A stretch of DNA of 36,355 nucleotides from UBA1172 sp002457135 (lineage in GTDB: Bacteria; Pseudomonadota; Alphaproteobacteria; Puniceispirillales; UBA1172). Within the stretch, counting starts at the first letter, position 1. Every line of letters begins with the position of its first letter. Both the position numbers and the translations under genes were made by a program. The stretch is from NCBI GenBank assembly GCA_965660935.1, contig CBFIBR010000022.1, positions 1 through 36,355 of the forward strand, written 5' to 3'. Of the stretch, positions 15,616 to 25,393 are shown in pieces. The notes under the pieces are model-generated. The model saw only the letters and a program-made list of their open reading frames with translations, had not been told where the DNA came from and ran no database searches.

Positions 15616-18177
15616 TTAATACAGACCCGGAAGCGGTTGTGCAACCGTTGTGGTGCTTGAACCGGGTACATCAATGACCCTCTGGCTACTGCTTTTTTCA
15701 AGCGGACGCTGGCCTGGCTTGAAGGCCTCAATAATGGTGTTGCCCTCATCAGGGGCGGCGCGTTCACCGGTTTCAGGATTGATGGTGAACAGGTTGACAC
15801 CGGTCGGGCGGCGGAACGGGATTGCTGGTTTACCATCCATGACACGGCGGATGAAGTCACCGAAAATCGGCACCGCCGCGGTTGACCCTGTTTCCCGCTT
15901 GCCAAGGGGGCGCGGCTTGTCAAACCCGACATAGACACCGACAACCAGATCAGGCGTGAAACCGATAAACCAGGCATTGGTATTCTCATTTGTGGTGCCT
16001 GTCTTGCCGGCAACAGCAAATCCGGTGGAACCGATACGCTGGCCGGTCCCGCGTGAGATCACGCCTTCGAGCATGGTCGTCATCTGATAGGCTGAGGCAC
16101 TGTCCGTGACCCTTGTTCGGGTATCGGGCAATTCTGGCGGGATCGCCCCGGTGCTGGCCGGTGCGGGACCATTGCAGCCACTGCAATCACGGGTATCGAG
16201 CCGGTAGACTGTCTTGCCAAAGCGGTCCTGAACACGGTCAATGATACTGGGCGCGATATAGGAGCCGCCATTGACGATCATCCCATAGGCGGCGGTCAGC
16301 TGGGTCAGGGTGGTTTCGCCTGCCCCCAGCGACATCGACAGATAGGGCGGCATGCTGTCATCAATCCCGAACCGGCGGGCGTATTCCTGCACCATCGGCA
16401 TGCCGACGGTCATGGCCAGTCGGGCCGTCATCAGGTTGCGGGACTGTTCAATGCCATGGCGCATGATGCTGGGGCCATAGAATTTTCTGGTGTAGTTGGC
16501 GGGTTTCCATTTCGGCTGACCCGGCCCCTGATCGACCACCAGCGGGGCATCAAGAATTCTGGTGGTGGGCGAGAACCCGTTATCCAGCGCGGCGAGATAG
16601 ACAAACGGCTTGAACGCCGAGCCGGGCTGACGCTGGGCCTGGGTAGCGCGATTGAACTCACTGGTATTGGGGTTGTAGCCGCCGGTCATGGCCAGCACAC
16701 GGCCGGTATGCGGATCAAGCGCGACCAGCGCCCCCTCTACCATCGCTTCCTGCCCAAGCGCCCATGTATCAGGACCAAGGAAGGATTGATCATCAAAACG
16801 TTTCAGCCGGTCCGGCACGGTTTCAGGCGGCTGGACCAGCACGATATCATTGATCTTCAACGCCTCGGTCAGGGATCTGATCGGCTGCGGCCTGATCCCG
16901 GCCTTGTTGCGCGGCGGATAGGCCCAGTCGGCCAGCTGAAACGGGATTTCCCCACGGCTCAGTTGCGGCGTGCCATCCTCACCGGGGTGGCGCACCATGA
17001 TCAGGGCGACGTCATCATCAACAAAAACCACCACCGCCGGGTACCGGCCTTTGGGCGCTGTTTTGGCGTAACGGGCCAGGGTTTCTTCCAGTTGCCCCTC
17101 GTTCGAGTCAAACTGGCCGATGGCCCCGCGCCAACCCTGACGTTTATCAAGCGCCTCCAGCCCCTCAATGATCACCGTGTCGGCAATCGCCTGAATTTTC
17201 GGGTCAAGGGTGGTGCGAACCGAATAACCGCCGGAATAGACCGCGTCCGTGCCGTAGCGATCAACCATCTGGCGGCGGACCTCCTCAACGAAATAGGGCG
17301 CATCGGCACCGTCAACGCCTGACCGGGGCCTGATTTCAAGCGGGGCCTGCATGGCGAGATCGGATTCTTTCTCGGTGATATAGCCGTTTTCTTCCATCTG
17401 GCTCAGCACCCAGTTTCGGCGTTGAACCGCCGCCTTGTATTTGCGGGTCGGGTGATAATTGTTGGGGGCTTTCGGCAGGGCGGCAAGATAGGCCATCTCA
17501 GGCAGGTTGAGATCGCTCAACGGCTTGTCAAAATAGTTGAGCGATGCCGCCGCCACCCCGTAACTGCCCATGCCGAGGTAAATATCGTTGAGGTAAAGCG
17601 CCAGCAACTGATCCTTGGTGAAAGCCCGTTCCATGCGGATCGCGAGGATCGCTTCCTTGATCTTGCGTTCTATCGACACTTCATTGGTCAGGAGGAAGTT
17701 CTTGGCCAACTGCTGGGTGATGGTGGAGGCACCGATCGGGCGGCGGCCGGAGCCATAATTATAGGCATTGGTGATGGTCGCCCGAAAAAGCGCCTTCAAA
17801 TCAACGCCGAAATGATCATAGAAGGCCTTGTCCTCAGCCGACAGGAACGCCTGGATCAGCGGGGTCGGAATTTCCGTGACGGGAACGAAGACCCGCTTTT
17901 CCTTGGCGTATTCAGCCAGCAAGGCCCCGTCACCGGCATGAATGCGGGAGACCACCGGCGGTTCGTACTGGGCCAGCTGGACGTATTCAGGCAGGTTGCG
18001 GCCGTATTTCCAGAATACCCACAAAACCCCGCCCGCACCGGCCGTGAACCCGAACAGCGCCAGCGTGAACAACCCCACAAGAAGGCGTAGCCGGAGGCTG
18101 GACCGGCGTTTCGGTTCTTCCGGTTCCGTTGGCCCTTTGTTTCTGGGCGGTCTTTTGTCGGCAACCAATTGCATCAT
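15616..18177 (-). CDS. mrcA: Penicillin-binding protein 1A
   Basis: An 853-residue bifunctional peptidoglycan synthase. A short basic cytosolic tail is followed by one membrane segment (about 29-57). The GT51 glycosyltransferase shows EDKAFYDHFGVD with Glu115, then GASTITQQLAKN and RKIKEAILAI. An OB-like insert lies at about 380-480. The transpeptidase has the serine nucleophile S520-x-x-K (GSAFKPF), SRN at 579-581 and KTGT at 725-728. Two adjacent Met codons (18177, 18174) share AGGA upstream. It precedes prfB by 9 bp and follows an amidase gene on the same strand, so wall synthesis and wall cleavage are encoded together. Confidence 0.96.
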   Translation of the reverse strand: MMQLVADKRPPRNKGPTEPEEPKRRSSLRLRLLVGLFTLALFGFTAGAGGVLWVFWKYGRNLPEYVQLAQYEPPVVSRIHAGDGALLAEYAKEKRVFVPVTEIPTPLIQAFLSAEDKAFYDHFGVDLKALFRATITNAYNYGSGRRPIGASTITQQLAKNFLLTNEVSIERKIKEAILAIRMERAFTKDQLLALYLNDIYLGMGSYGVAAASLNYFDKPLSDLNLPEMAYLAALPKAPNNYHPTRKYKAAVQRRNWVLSQMEENGYITEKESDLAMQAPLEIRPRSGVDGADAPYFVEEVRRQMVDRYGTDAVYSGGYSVRTTLDPKIQAIADTVIIEGLEALDKRQGWRGAIGQFDSNEGQLEETLARYAKTAPKGRYPAVVVFVDDDVALIMVRHPGEDGTPQLSRGEIPFQLADWAYPPRNKAGIRPQPIRSLTEALKINDIVLVQPPETVPDRLKRFDDQSFLGPDTWALGQEAMVEGALVALDPHTGRVLAMTGGYNPNTSEFNRATQAQRQPGSAFKPFVYLAALDNGFSPTTRILDAPLVVDQGPGQPKWKPANYTRKFYGPSIMRHGIEQSRNLMTARLAMTVGMPMVQEYARRFGIDDSMPPYLSMSLGAGETTLTQLTAAYGMIVNGGSYIAPSIIDRVQDRFGKTVYRLDTRDCSGCNGPAPASTGAIPPELPDTRTRVTDSASAYQMTTMLEGVISRGTGQRIGSTGFAVAGKTGTTNENTNAWFIGFTPDLVVGVYVGFDKPRPLGKRETGSTAAVPIFGDFIRRVMDGKPAIPFRRPTGVNLFTINPETGERAAPDEGNTIIEAFKPGQRPLEKSSSQRVIDVPGSSTTTVAQPLPGLY

Positions 18178-18296
18178 AAAATCCTGTTAACGCCGCAGAC
18201 CCTTGCACAGGATCATGGCAATTATGTGATTTCCGGTCTATTCGCGGTCACGCCGATATTGAGGCCTGCCATGGCTTTGACAACTAATGTAGCGTT

Positions 18297-19613
18297 TTAT
18301 TCAAGACTGCTGTTTTCTTCAAGATACAGCACGATGGCGCGGGCCAGCCGTTTCATCAGGTCCTGACGATAAGCCGCTGATTTGAGCCTTTTTTCATCCT
18401 CACGATTGGTGAGAAACCCCATTTCAACCAGCACCGATGGCACATCGGGGGATTTCAGCACCGCAAACCCGGCGAAACGATGCCCGCGCTGGGAGGTCGA
18501 AATACCATCAAATTCCCTGATAATCGTTGCCGCCAGCACCGAGGACTGGTTCATGCTTTCGCGCTGGAACATGCCCAGCAGGGTCGAGGTCACCACCGGA
18601 TCAGTGGTATCCAGATCAGGCCCGCCGATCAGGTCAGCCTTGTTTTCCTGCCGGGCCAGAAACGCGGCCTCCTTGTCCGATGCGGTATCAGACAGGGTAA
18701 AGACCGAAACGCCCATGGCCTTTTTGTTGGGGGCAGCATCAGCGTGGAGCGAGATGAAAACATCCGATTTGGCATCACGGGCCAGCTGGATACGCTTGCG
18801 GAGCCGGTGGTATTGATCGCCCTTGCGGGATAGCAATGCATTCACCCGGCCGGTGGCATTCAGGTTTTCAGCCAGCTCAAGCGCGGCCTTGAGCGTGATG
18901 TGTTTCTCATTAACGCCCGAAACGCCGATGGCACCCGGGTCCTTGCCGCCATGCCCCGCATCAATGAAGACAACCCATTTGTCCCGCGATGGCTCCCGGT
19001 CATTGCGGCGTGGCTTGGGCAGGGGCAGCAGCAGCCCCGATGCTGATTTCCCGGTATTGGCGCGATCAGGCCTCTGTTCAGGGAGCAGGATGGTCTGCCC
19101 GGGGTCGGATTGTTCAGGGCTGGGCTGATCCAGCTTGAGCGGCAGGTTACCCTGCTGGTTGAATGCCCGGGCGGCGAGCTGAAAGGCTGTTTCACCCCGT
19201 TGGCTGATATCGATCACCAGGCGATGGCCCCGGCCGTTTGGCGGCAGCCTGAACGCCTCAACCGGTATCGCCGGCCCATCCAGATCAATCACCAGCCGCG
19301 ACACGCCGGCAGCGGGATTACCAAACCGGTAGCCCTTGAGCAATGAGGTCTCCAGCCCGCCGGTGACCGAACGGCCTTCAACGCGCCAGCGGGTTTCAGG
19401 CATGTCGATCACAAGCCGGTGAGGTTCGGACAGCAGCAGCATGGAAAGAGGGATTTCAGTGCTGGTTTCGATGACCAGCCGCGCCAATTCGCTATTGCCG
19501 CCACTGCGGATACCGGTGATGCGGTTTTCAGCCCATGCGGCGGTGCTGGCAACCATCGTCCAGAGGATAATCCCGTAAAGCAATAGTGACCGCATTGACA
19601 ACCCCTTGATCAT
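18297..19613 (-). CDS. amiC: N-acetylmuramoyl-L-alanine amidase (AmiC type)
   Basis: A 438-residue periplasmic amidase that cuts the peptide from murein during cell separation. A signal peptide ends near AAWA-EN (about residue 28). An AMIN domain (about 30-137) targets the septum, followed by a proline- and glutamine-rich linker (about 155-210). The Amidase_3 domain shows the zinc ligands His221 (DAGHGG), Glu236 (VNEK) and His290 (SLHAD), and the catalytic Glu397 (LVEMGF). Start may be ATG 19613 or ATG 19595 (MRSLLLYG), both with purine-rich sites. It is divergent from rne across 475 bp. Confidence 0.94.
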   Translation of the reverse strand: MIKGLSMRSLLLYGIILWTMVASTAAWAENRITGIRSGGNSELARLVIETSTEIPLSMLLLSEPHRLVIDMPETRWRVEGRSVTGGLETSLLKGYRFGNPAAGVSRLVIDLDGPAIPVEAFRLPPNGRGHRLVIDISQRGETAFQLAARAFNQQGNLPLKLDQPSPEQSDPGQTILLPEQRPDRANTGKSASGLLLPLPKPRRNDREPSRDKWVVFIDAGHGGKDPGAIGVSGVNEKHITLKAALELAENLNATGRVNALLSRKGDQYHRLRKRIQLARDAKSDVFISLHADAAPNKKAMGVSVFTLSDTASDKEAAFLARQENKADLIGGPDLDTTDPVVTSTLLGMFQRESMNQSSVLAATIIREFDGISTSQRGHRFAGFAVLKSPDVPSVLVEMGFLTNREDEKRLKSAAYRQDLMKRLARAIVLYLEENSSLE

Positions 19614-19776
19614 GCGTCTCCATGTTTAGCCGAAGCCTGCCTGATTGTGAACCCGCCCCAAATGATCTCCAGGGTGATGGCCCCCGCTTGATGCCCCGGA
19701 TCATATTGCTGGTGCCTGTTGCTCAAATGATTGCCCGTGGCGCAGCCACCGGTTTCCTGCCTGAAATCGAAATCGG

Positions 19777-19805
19777 TTGTCATGACCTTTGATCAACACT
19801 ATATA
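19777..19805 (+). promoter_or_regulatory. Probable sigma70 promoter of rne
   Basis: TTGTCA (19777-19782) and TATATA (19800-19805) are separated by 17 bp. This is the best promoter-like match in the 475-bp gap between amiC and rne. A start near 19812 would give a leader of about 275 nt. RNase E genes in enterobacteria have long autoregulatory leaders, so the arrangement is suggestive. I see a short GCGGG/CCCGC hairpin at about 19853-19868 in the leader, and no other clear signal. Confidence 0.55.
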
Positions 19806-20088
19806 TAAATTACTGAAGTGATACTCAGATATCATTCCAAGGATTCCAAGCGCGGGGTTCCTCCCGCAGCCAACGAGACAGCGGATGACACGATCATCCC
19901 AACCATGAAAGACGATGACATGCCCCTTGAAGCCATGACATCAGCACAGCCACACCCCCATGAGAGGACTGGCTTTTTTGATGTAATGAAACCGGCATAT
20001 GCGTCTTTCCCGAACCATCCGTCGGCAGACCGGCCATTGACCCTGAGGGGCAATGCGGCCAGCTTGTGCGCGGAAGAAAGCCATAAAA

Positions 20089-22650
20089 ATGTCAAAGAAA
20101 CTGCTTATCGACGCCAGGCAGGACGACGAAACTCGCGTTGTTCTGCTTAATAATAATAAACTTGAGGATTTTGACTACGAAACAAGCCACCGCAAACCCA
20201 TTAAAGGAAATATCTACCTCGCCCGCGTGACGAGGGTCGAGCCTTCATTGCAGGCGGCATTTGTAGAATACGGCGGCAATCGCCAGGGCTTCCTCGCCTT
20301 CAGTGAAATCCATCCCGACTATTACCGCATCCCCGTTGAAGACAGGGAAAAGCTGCTGGCCGAACAATCCGGCCGCGGCGATGATGATAGCGAGCCTGTA
20401 TCCGAGCCTGCCCCCGATACCATGGCGGCTGTGGCATCCGGCGAAGAAACCGTGTCCGGGGATGCTGCCGAAACCGGTGACGAAACCCCTGAAGCCGAGG
20501 CCGCTGATGCCGCTGATGGTGAAACCGGCCCCGATAACGGGGATGAAAACGGGGAAGCCAACGGGGAGTCTGATGACACCGCCGCTGACAGTTCTGGCGG
20601 TGATGATGCTGATGAAGAGGTTCAGGCCCAGCGCCGCCGCAGCGTCAATTTTTCCCGTCATTACAAGATCCAGGAAGTCATCGCCCGCCGCCAGATCATG
20701 CTGATCCAGGTGGTCAAGGAAGAGCGCGGCAACAAGGGCGCGGCGCTGACAACCTACCTTTCGCTGGCTGGCCGTTACTGCGTGCTGATGCCGAACACCC
20801 ATCATGGCGGCGGGGTCAGCCGCAAGATCAGCAACCCTGTTGATCGCAAAAAGCTGAAAAGCATTGTCGGCAGCCTCGATATCCCTGATGGCATGGCGGT
20901 GATTGTCCGCACTGCGGGTTCCAAGAGAACCAAGGCTGAAATCACCCGTGATTTCACCTACCTGATGCGGCAATGGGATGATATCCGCACCCTGACCATG
21001 GAATCCATCGCACCGGCACTGATCCATGAGGAAGGCAACCTCATCAAACGGGCTGTCCGTGACTATTATGCCTCTGATGTGGAGGAGATTGTCGTTGAAG
21101 GCAGCGATGCCTATAAAATGGCCCGCTCGCATATGAAAAACCTCATGCCCAGCCATGTCAAAAAGGTCAAGGTGCATGAGGAAAGCGGCCAGACCCTGTT
21201 GCAGAAATATCAGGTTGAGGAAATGCTGGCCTCAATGCATGAACCTCAGGTGACGCTTAAATCCGGCGGCTACCTGGTGATTAACCAGACCGAGGCGCTG
21301 GTCGCCATTGACGTTAACTCTGGCCGCGCCACAAGGGAGCGGAATATTGAGGAAACCGCGCTCAAGACCAATATGGAGGCGGCAGAAGAAATCGCCCATC
21401 AGCTCCGCCTGCGTGACTTGTCCGGGCTGATCGTCATTGATTTCATCGACATGGAAAGCAACCGCAACCAGAACGCGGTTGAACGCAAGGTGAAAGAGGC
21501 CGTCAAATCCGACCGGGCGCGTATCCAGATTGGCAGCATCAGCCAGTTCGGGCTGCTGGAAATGTCACGCCAGCGTCTGCGTTCCAGCCTGGCCGAAACC
21601 GTCACCCGCATCTGCCCGCATTGCGAAGGTTCAGGCCGGGTGCATTCGATTGAGGCCGCGGCCCTGTTTGCGCTCCGTGCCATCGAAACCGAGGCACCGA
21701 AAGCCAGGGGCGACAGCCTGACGGTGCAGATGCATTCCACCATCGCGTTCTATATTCTCAACAACAAGCGAAGCATCCTCTCCGAGATTGAGGAACGTTT
21801 CAGCATGCATATCATCATCACGTCCAACGATCTGCTGGTTGCCCCGCAAGTTCGGTTCGGTGACGTGCCGGTGATCCCGGACAACAGCGAAAGCCGCAAC
21901 GACAACAGCCGTTCCCGCAAACGCCGTTCCCGCAACAGGCCCGAACCCGAGGCCGAGACAACCACAGAGGCGGATAGCAGCAGCGAGGATGAGACCACCC
22001 CATCCACCCCATCCACCCCATCCGAAGATGGCAGTGAAGAGGATAAACCACGCCGCCGTCGCCGCCGTGGCAAGCGCGGGGGTCGCCGTCGTCGTCGTGA
22101 TGGCACCGGCAGTGATACCGATGGCATGCAGGCCTCAGAAAACCGTGATGAGGAAGCTCAAAACGGGGAAGCTCAAGGTGGTGAAGCTCAGGCCGATGCC
22201 AGCGACAGCCCATCGGATGACAGCGATGCCGGTCAGGCTGAGGTGATAAAGCCGAAACGGTCCCGCCGCAAAGCCCCGAAAAAGGCTGAGGCTGGTGAAG
22301 CTGAAGGGGCTGAAAGCAGCCCGGCAGAAACCCCCGCAGGAACCCCGGCAGAAGAACCCAAAGCCGCCAAGAAAGCCGCCAAAACCCGCGCCAAGAAGAA
22401 AAAGGCAGCCGCTGAAGACGGGGATACCAAAACCGCTGAGGTAAAGACCAAGGCGAAGGCCAAGAAAGCCACGGCGAAAAAGGCGAAGAAGGCCAAAGCC
22501 AAATCAGCCGCCGCCGACAATAGCAGTGACGACACCAAGGACGGGGCCGAAAAGCCTTCGCGTGAGGCGTTGAGTTCAGCCCCGGTTGAGGTCGTGGATG
22601 TCGATAGCGTCACCCCGGCAGCCCGCAAAAAAGGCTGGTGGAGTTCCTGA
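20089..22650 (+). CDS. rne: Ribonuclease E
   Basis: An 853-residue endoribonuclease, the likely core of the RNA degradosome. ATG 20089 gives the conserved start MSKKLLIDARQ. The S1 region (about 36-230) is split by an acidic, low-complexity insert at about 95-180 as in other alphaproteobacteria. The DNase I-like catalytic residues are Asp408 (AIDVNSGR) and Asp454 (IDFIDM). The Zn-link is CPHC at 509-512. After about residue 615 the protein is disordered: arginine-rich blocks (RRRRRRGKRGG), a 15-bp coding repeat at 22153-22194 (GEAQ units), and a long Lys/Ala tail, ending WWSS. Such tails bind RNA and partner proteins. The stop codon is followed by copies of itself in a 17-bp repeat. Confidence 0.96.
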   Translation: MSKKLLIDARQDDETRVVLLNNNKLEDFDYETSHRKPIKGNIYLARVTRVEPSLQAAFVEYGGNRQGFLAFSEIHPDYYRIPVEDREKLLAEQSGRGDDDSEPVSEPAPDTMAAVASGEETVSGDAAETGDETPEAEAADAADGETGPDNGDENGEANGESDDTAADSSGGDDADEEVQAQRRRSVNFSRHYKIQEVIARRQIMLIQVVKEERGNKGAALTTYLSLAGRYCVLMPNTHHGGGVSRKISNPVDRKKLKSIVGSLDIPDGMAVIVRTAGSKRTKAEITRDFTYLMRQWDDIRTLTMESIAPALIHEEGNLIKRAVRDYYASDVEEIVVEGSDAYKMARSHMKNLMPSHVKKVKVHEESGQTLLQKYQVEEMLASMHEPQVTLKSGGYLVINQTEALVAIDVNSGRATRERNIEETALKTNMEAAEEIAHQLRLRDLSGLIVIDFIDMESNRNQNAVERKVKEAVKSDRARIQIGSISQFGLLEMSRQRLRSSLAETVTRICPHCEGSGRVHSIEAAALFALRAIETEAPKARGDSLTVQMHSTIAFYILNNKRSILSEIEERFSMHIIITSNDLLVAPQVRFGDVPVIPDNSESRNDNSRSRKRRSRNRPEPEAETTTEADSSSEDETTPSTPSTPSEDGSEEDKPRRRRRRGKRGGRRRRRDGTGSDTDGMQASENRDEEAQNGEAQGGEAQADASDSPSDDSDAGQAEVIKPKRSRRKAPKKAEAGEAEGAESSPAETPAGTPAEEPKAAKKAAKTRAKKKKAAAEDGDTKTAEVKTKAKAKKATAKKAKKAKAKSAAADNSSDDTKDGAEKPSREALSSAPVEVVDVDSVTPAARKKGWWSS

Positions 22651-22701
22651 TACCGGAATTCTGCTAATACGGGAATTTCGCTAATACAGGAATTTTCCTG
22701 A
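22651..22701. repeat. 17-bp tandem repeat anchored on the rne stop codon
   Basis: TACCGGAATTCTGCTAA (22651-22667), TACGGGAATTTCGCTAA (22668-22684) and TACAGGAATTTTCCTGA (22685-22701) follow the stop directly. Each unit ends in a stop triplet, and the end of the gene (GGAGTTCCTGA) resembles the last unit. The next gene ends only 14 bp further on the opposite strand, so the repeat fills the whole convergent gap. Confidence 0.85.
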
Positions 22702-22715
22702 CCAACAGAGGCGGT

Positions 22716-23891
22716 CTAGTGACAGTGTTCAGCCATCCAGGCGTTCACGCGCCGGACCGCCTCATGCATATCATCCTCACTGCCCGCGTACGATAGCCTC
22801 AATGCCTTGTGGCCATTGACGGGGTCGAAATCAGCCCCCGGCGTTGTCGCGACCTTGGCCTCATTCAGCAACCGGTCCGCCAGATCAACACTGTCCGGGC
22901 TGACCCTTGTGGTATCGAGATAGATATAAAACGCCCCTTCAGGCGGCTCAACATTATTGAGCAGACGCTGATCAAGCCCGGCCAGCAGAATATCACGATT
23001 GCGCCGATAGCGATCAATATGCGCCTCAAGTTCGGAGATGGCATCAGGGTCGGTGATGGCGGCGGTGGCGGCGATCTGTGACAGGGTCGGCACCGAGATC
23101 ACGGCATTCTGGCCCAGCCTGTCCATCGGGTCCACCAGATCATCAGGCACGATCATCCAGCCAACTCGATGCCCGGTCATGGAAAAGAATTTCGAAAACG
23201 AATTGACGATCACCGCATTCGGGGAAAATTCCAGGATGGAGGCGGTATCAACGCCAAAGGAAATACCGTGATAAATTTCATCGGAAATCAGCCTGACATT
23301 ATTTTCATCGCACCATTCCGCCACGCCCTTAAGCTCATCACGGGTCATCACCACCCCGGTCGGGTTGGACGGGCTGGCGATGATCAGCCCATCGGGCATA
23401 TCGTCGAGCGCATCAAGATGCTTGCGGCTGAAACGCCATCCATCCTCGGGGCTGAGATCGATCAGCAAGGGTTTCAGCCCCATGGCAACCATCAGGTTAC
23501 GATAGGCTGAATACCCGGGATTGGTCATGGCAATGGTTTCACCTTCATCAAAACAGCACAGAAACGCGGTCGCAAAACCGAGCGATGAGCCTACCGTGGC
23601 CATGACATTATCTTCAGAAATATCAAGCCCATAGAAACGTTTATAGTGATTGGCAATGCCGCGCCGCAGGGGGACGATCCCGGCCGTCAGGGTATAGCCA
23701 TGGCTGGAGGGCAGATCCATCGCCGCGATCATCGCCTGACGCGCTGGCAGTGGTGCCCCTGTTGATGGCTGGCCCACCTCAAGATGCATGACACTTTCAC
23801 CCTTTTTAGCTTCCAGGTCAGCGGCCTTGGCCATGACATCCATAACCATAAAAGGGGATAATTCAGAACGACTTGATATCTTGATGGACAT
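22716..23891 (-). CDS. PLP-dependent aminotransferase, class I/II
   Basis: A 391-residue fold-type I aminotransferase of the aspartate aminotransferase group. Visible residues are Asn176 (SPSNPTG), Asp204 and Tyr207 (ISDEIYH), the Schiff-base Lys234 (NSFSKFFSMTG) and the following HRVGW arginine. ATG 23891 is chosen because the family begins with this helix (MSIKISSRSELSPFMVMDVM); the longer open frame upstream runs through the divergent promoter region. Substrate cannot be told; relatives are annotated as aspartate or aromatic aminotransferases. It is divergent from the M48 protease gene with about 80 bp between starts. Confidence 0.92.
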   Translation of the reverse strand: MSIKISSRSELSPFMVMDVMAKAADLEAKKGESVMHLEVGQPSTGAPLPARQAMIAAMDLPSSHGYTLTAGIVPLRRGIANHYKRFYGLDISEDNVMATVGSSLGFATAFLCCFDEGETIAMTNPGYSAYRNLMVAMGLKPLLIDLSPEDGWRFSRKHLDALDDMPDGLIIASPSNPTGVVMTRDELKGVAEWCDENNVRLISDEIYHGISFGVDTASILEFSPNAVIVNSFSKFFSMTGHRVGWMIVPDDLVDPMDRLGQNAVISVPTLSQIAATAAITDPDAISELEAHIDRYRRNRDILLAGLDQRLLNNVEPPEGAFYIYLDTTRVSPDSVDLADRLLNEAKVATTPGADFDPVNGHKALRLSYAGSEDDMHEAVRRVNAWMAEHCH

Positions 23892-23970
23892 AAACTTACC
23901 ACATTCGGAATAGATATTGCGTGAACTGTTCCTGTATAAAGGAATAGGATTTTTATACAACACCAATGGA

Positions 23971-25335
23971 ATGGTGATGGATCGCTCTTCAAAAATAATG
24001 CCAGGATGGCTTGGCCTCCTTGCATTGGTGGTGATCATCGGGTTGCCCGTTTCAGCATCCGCAGCGATCATCCGTGATACCGAAATCGAACAGACCCTGC
24101 TGAAAATGGCGCGGCCGATGGCGCAACAGGCTGGCCTCAACCCTGACAGGATCGGTGTCCGCATCGTCAACAATTCGCAATACAATGCCTTCGTGATGGC
24201 CGACAGCATCATCTTTATCCATAGCGGGCTGCTGATGCAGGCGGAAAACATGATCGAGGTTGCCGGTGTCATGGCCCATGAAATCGGGCATATCGCCTCC
24301 GGCCATGTTCAACGCCGGGGTGAGGTTATTGAGGATGCCGGCATTACCAGCCTGCTCGGCGTGGTGGCGGCGGTGGCATTATCGGCGGCGGGCAGCGGTG
24401 ATGCCGCTTTCGGGGTGCTGGCAGGCGGGTTTGACCGTTCCACCCGGATTGTCATGGCCCGATCAAGGCAGGATGAGGGTGTCGCCGATGAATGGGCAAT
24501 CCGGCTGATGAAATCCCAGAACTATTCGCTCCACCCCATGACGGAAACGATGCGCAAACTGGCGGCACAGCGGATGCTGCCCCAGAGCAGGCAGACCGAT
24601 TACTACCTGTCCCACCCCGGGGCGCTCGAACGCAGCGCGGTTTTTCAGGACTACATCAACAACCATGAAAAAGACCCCCTGCCCGAACCCGCCTGGATGG
24701 AGGCATCGTTTCAGCGGATCAAGGAAAAGCTGGAGGCATGGACCTTTCCGCCCAAAACCACCATCGCCAACACCATCGGCGATGAAAGCCCGGAGGCCCG
24801 GTTCAAGCGAGCTGTCGCCTTTCTGCGCCTGTCGGATGTGGTCGCCGCCCGTGATGAAATGGCTGAACTGGTCACCGCCTTTCCCGATGATCCCTATTAT
24901 CGGGAGTTCTATGGTGACACCCTCCGTTCCAGCGGGGAGGGGCTGGCCGCCGCCCGCCAGTATGAAAAGACCCTGATGATTTTTGAGGGGGAGGCATTTG
25001 CAGACCAGCCGGTGAATACCGGCCAGATTCTCCTGTCAATGGGCCGTGCCTATCTTGCCACCGGCGATCCTGAACACTTGCCGCTTGCCATCGAGGCACT
25101 AGAGATGGCCACCATTGAGGAACCCGAATGGGCCTTTGTCAAACATCAGCTCGGGATCGGTTATGGCAAGGCCGGACGCTTTGCCGAGGCTGACCTGACC
25201 CTGGCTGAGGAAGCCCTCTTGAAACGCAACACTGAACTGGCAACACAACTGGCCAAACGTGTTTCCGCCAACCCCGATGCCACCCCGGTCCAGAAACAGC
25301 TGGCCGCTGACATCATCGCCCAGGCAGGGAGCTGA
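23971..25335 (+). CDS. M48 family metalloprotease with TPR region (BepA-like)
   Basis: A 454-residue periplasmic zinc protease. A signal peptide spans about residues 10-32 (LGLLALVVIIGLPVSASA). The HEIGH zinc site is at 103-107 and a second acidic ligand lies in RQDEGVADEWA. The C-terminal half (about 260-450) is made of helical TPR-like repeats (FKRAVAFLRLSD, AARQYEKTL, LGIGYGKAG). This layout is that of BepA/YfgC, which handles outer-membrane protein assembly. ATG 23971 or ATG 23977 may be the start; a TATAAA at 23935-23940 could be the -10 element. Confidence 0.9.
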   Translation: MVMDRSSKIMPGWLGLLALVVIIGLPVSASAAIIRDTEIEQTLLKMARPMAQQAGLNPDRIGVRIVNNSQYNAFVMADSIIFIHSGLLMQAENMIEVAGVMAHEIGHIASGHVQRRGEVIEDAGITSLLGVVAAVALSAAGSGDAAFGVLAGGFDRSTRIVMARSRQDEGVADEWAIRLMKSQNYSLHPMTETMRKLAAQRMLPQSRQTDYYLSHPGALERSAVFQDYINNHEKDPLPEPAWMEASFQRIKEKLEAWTFPPKTTIANTIGDESPEARFKRAVAFLRLSDVVAARDEMAELVTAFPDDPYYREFYGDTLRSSGEGLAAARQYEKTLMIFEGEAFADQPVNTGQILLSMGRAYLATGDPEHLPLAIEALEMATIEEPEWAFVKHQLGIGYGKAGRFAEADLTLAEEALLKRNTELATQLAKRVSANPDATPVQKQLAADIIAQAGS

Positions 25336-25393
25336 CCCTTTGCCCGGGCTGTATTTTCGGATATTACTCAAACCCATACTATAAAAAGGTACC

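Noticed and set aside
19818..20150. Possible leader peptide gene ahead of rne
   Set aside because: It starts with GTG without a ribosome site, overlaps rne in another frame and has no recognisable composition.
20245..21177. Long minus-strand open frame opposite rne
   Set aside because: The sense frame encodes RNase E with catalytic residues; the antisense product is compositionally a mirror of it.
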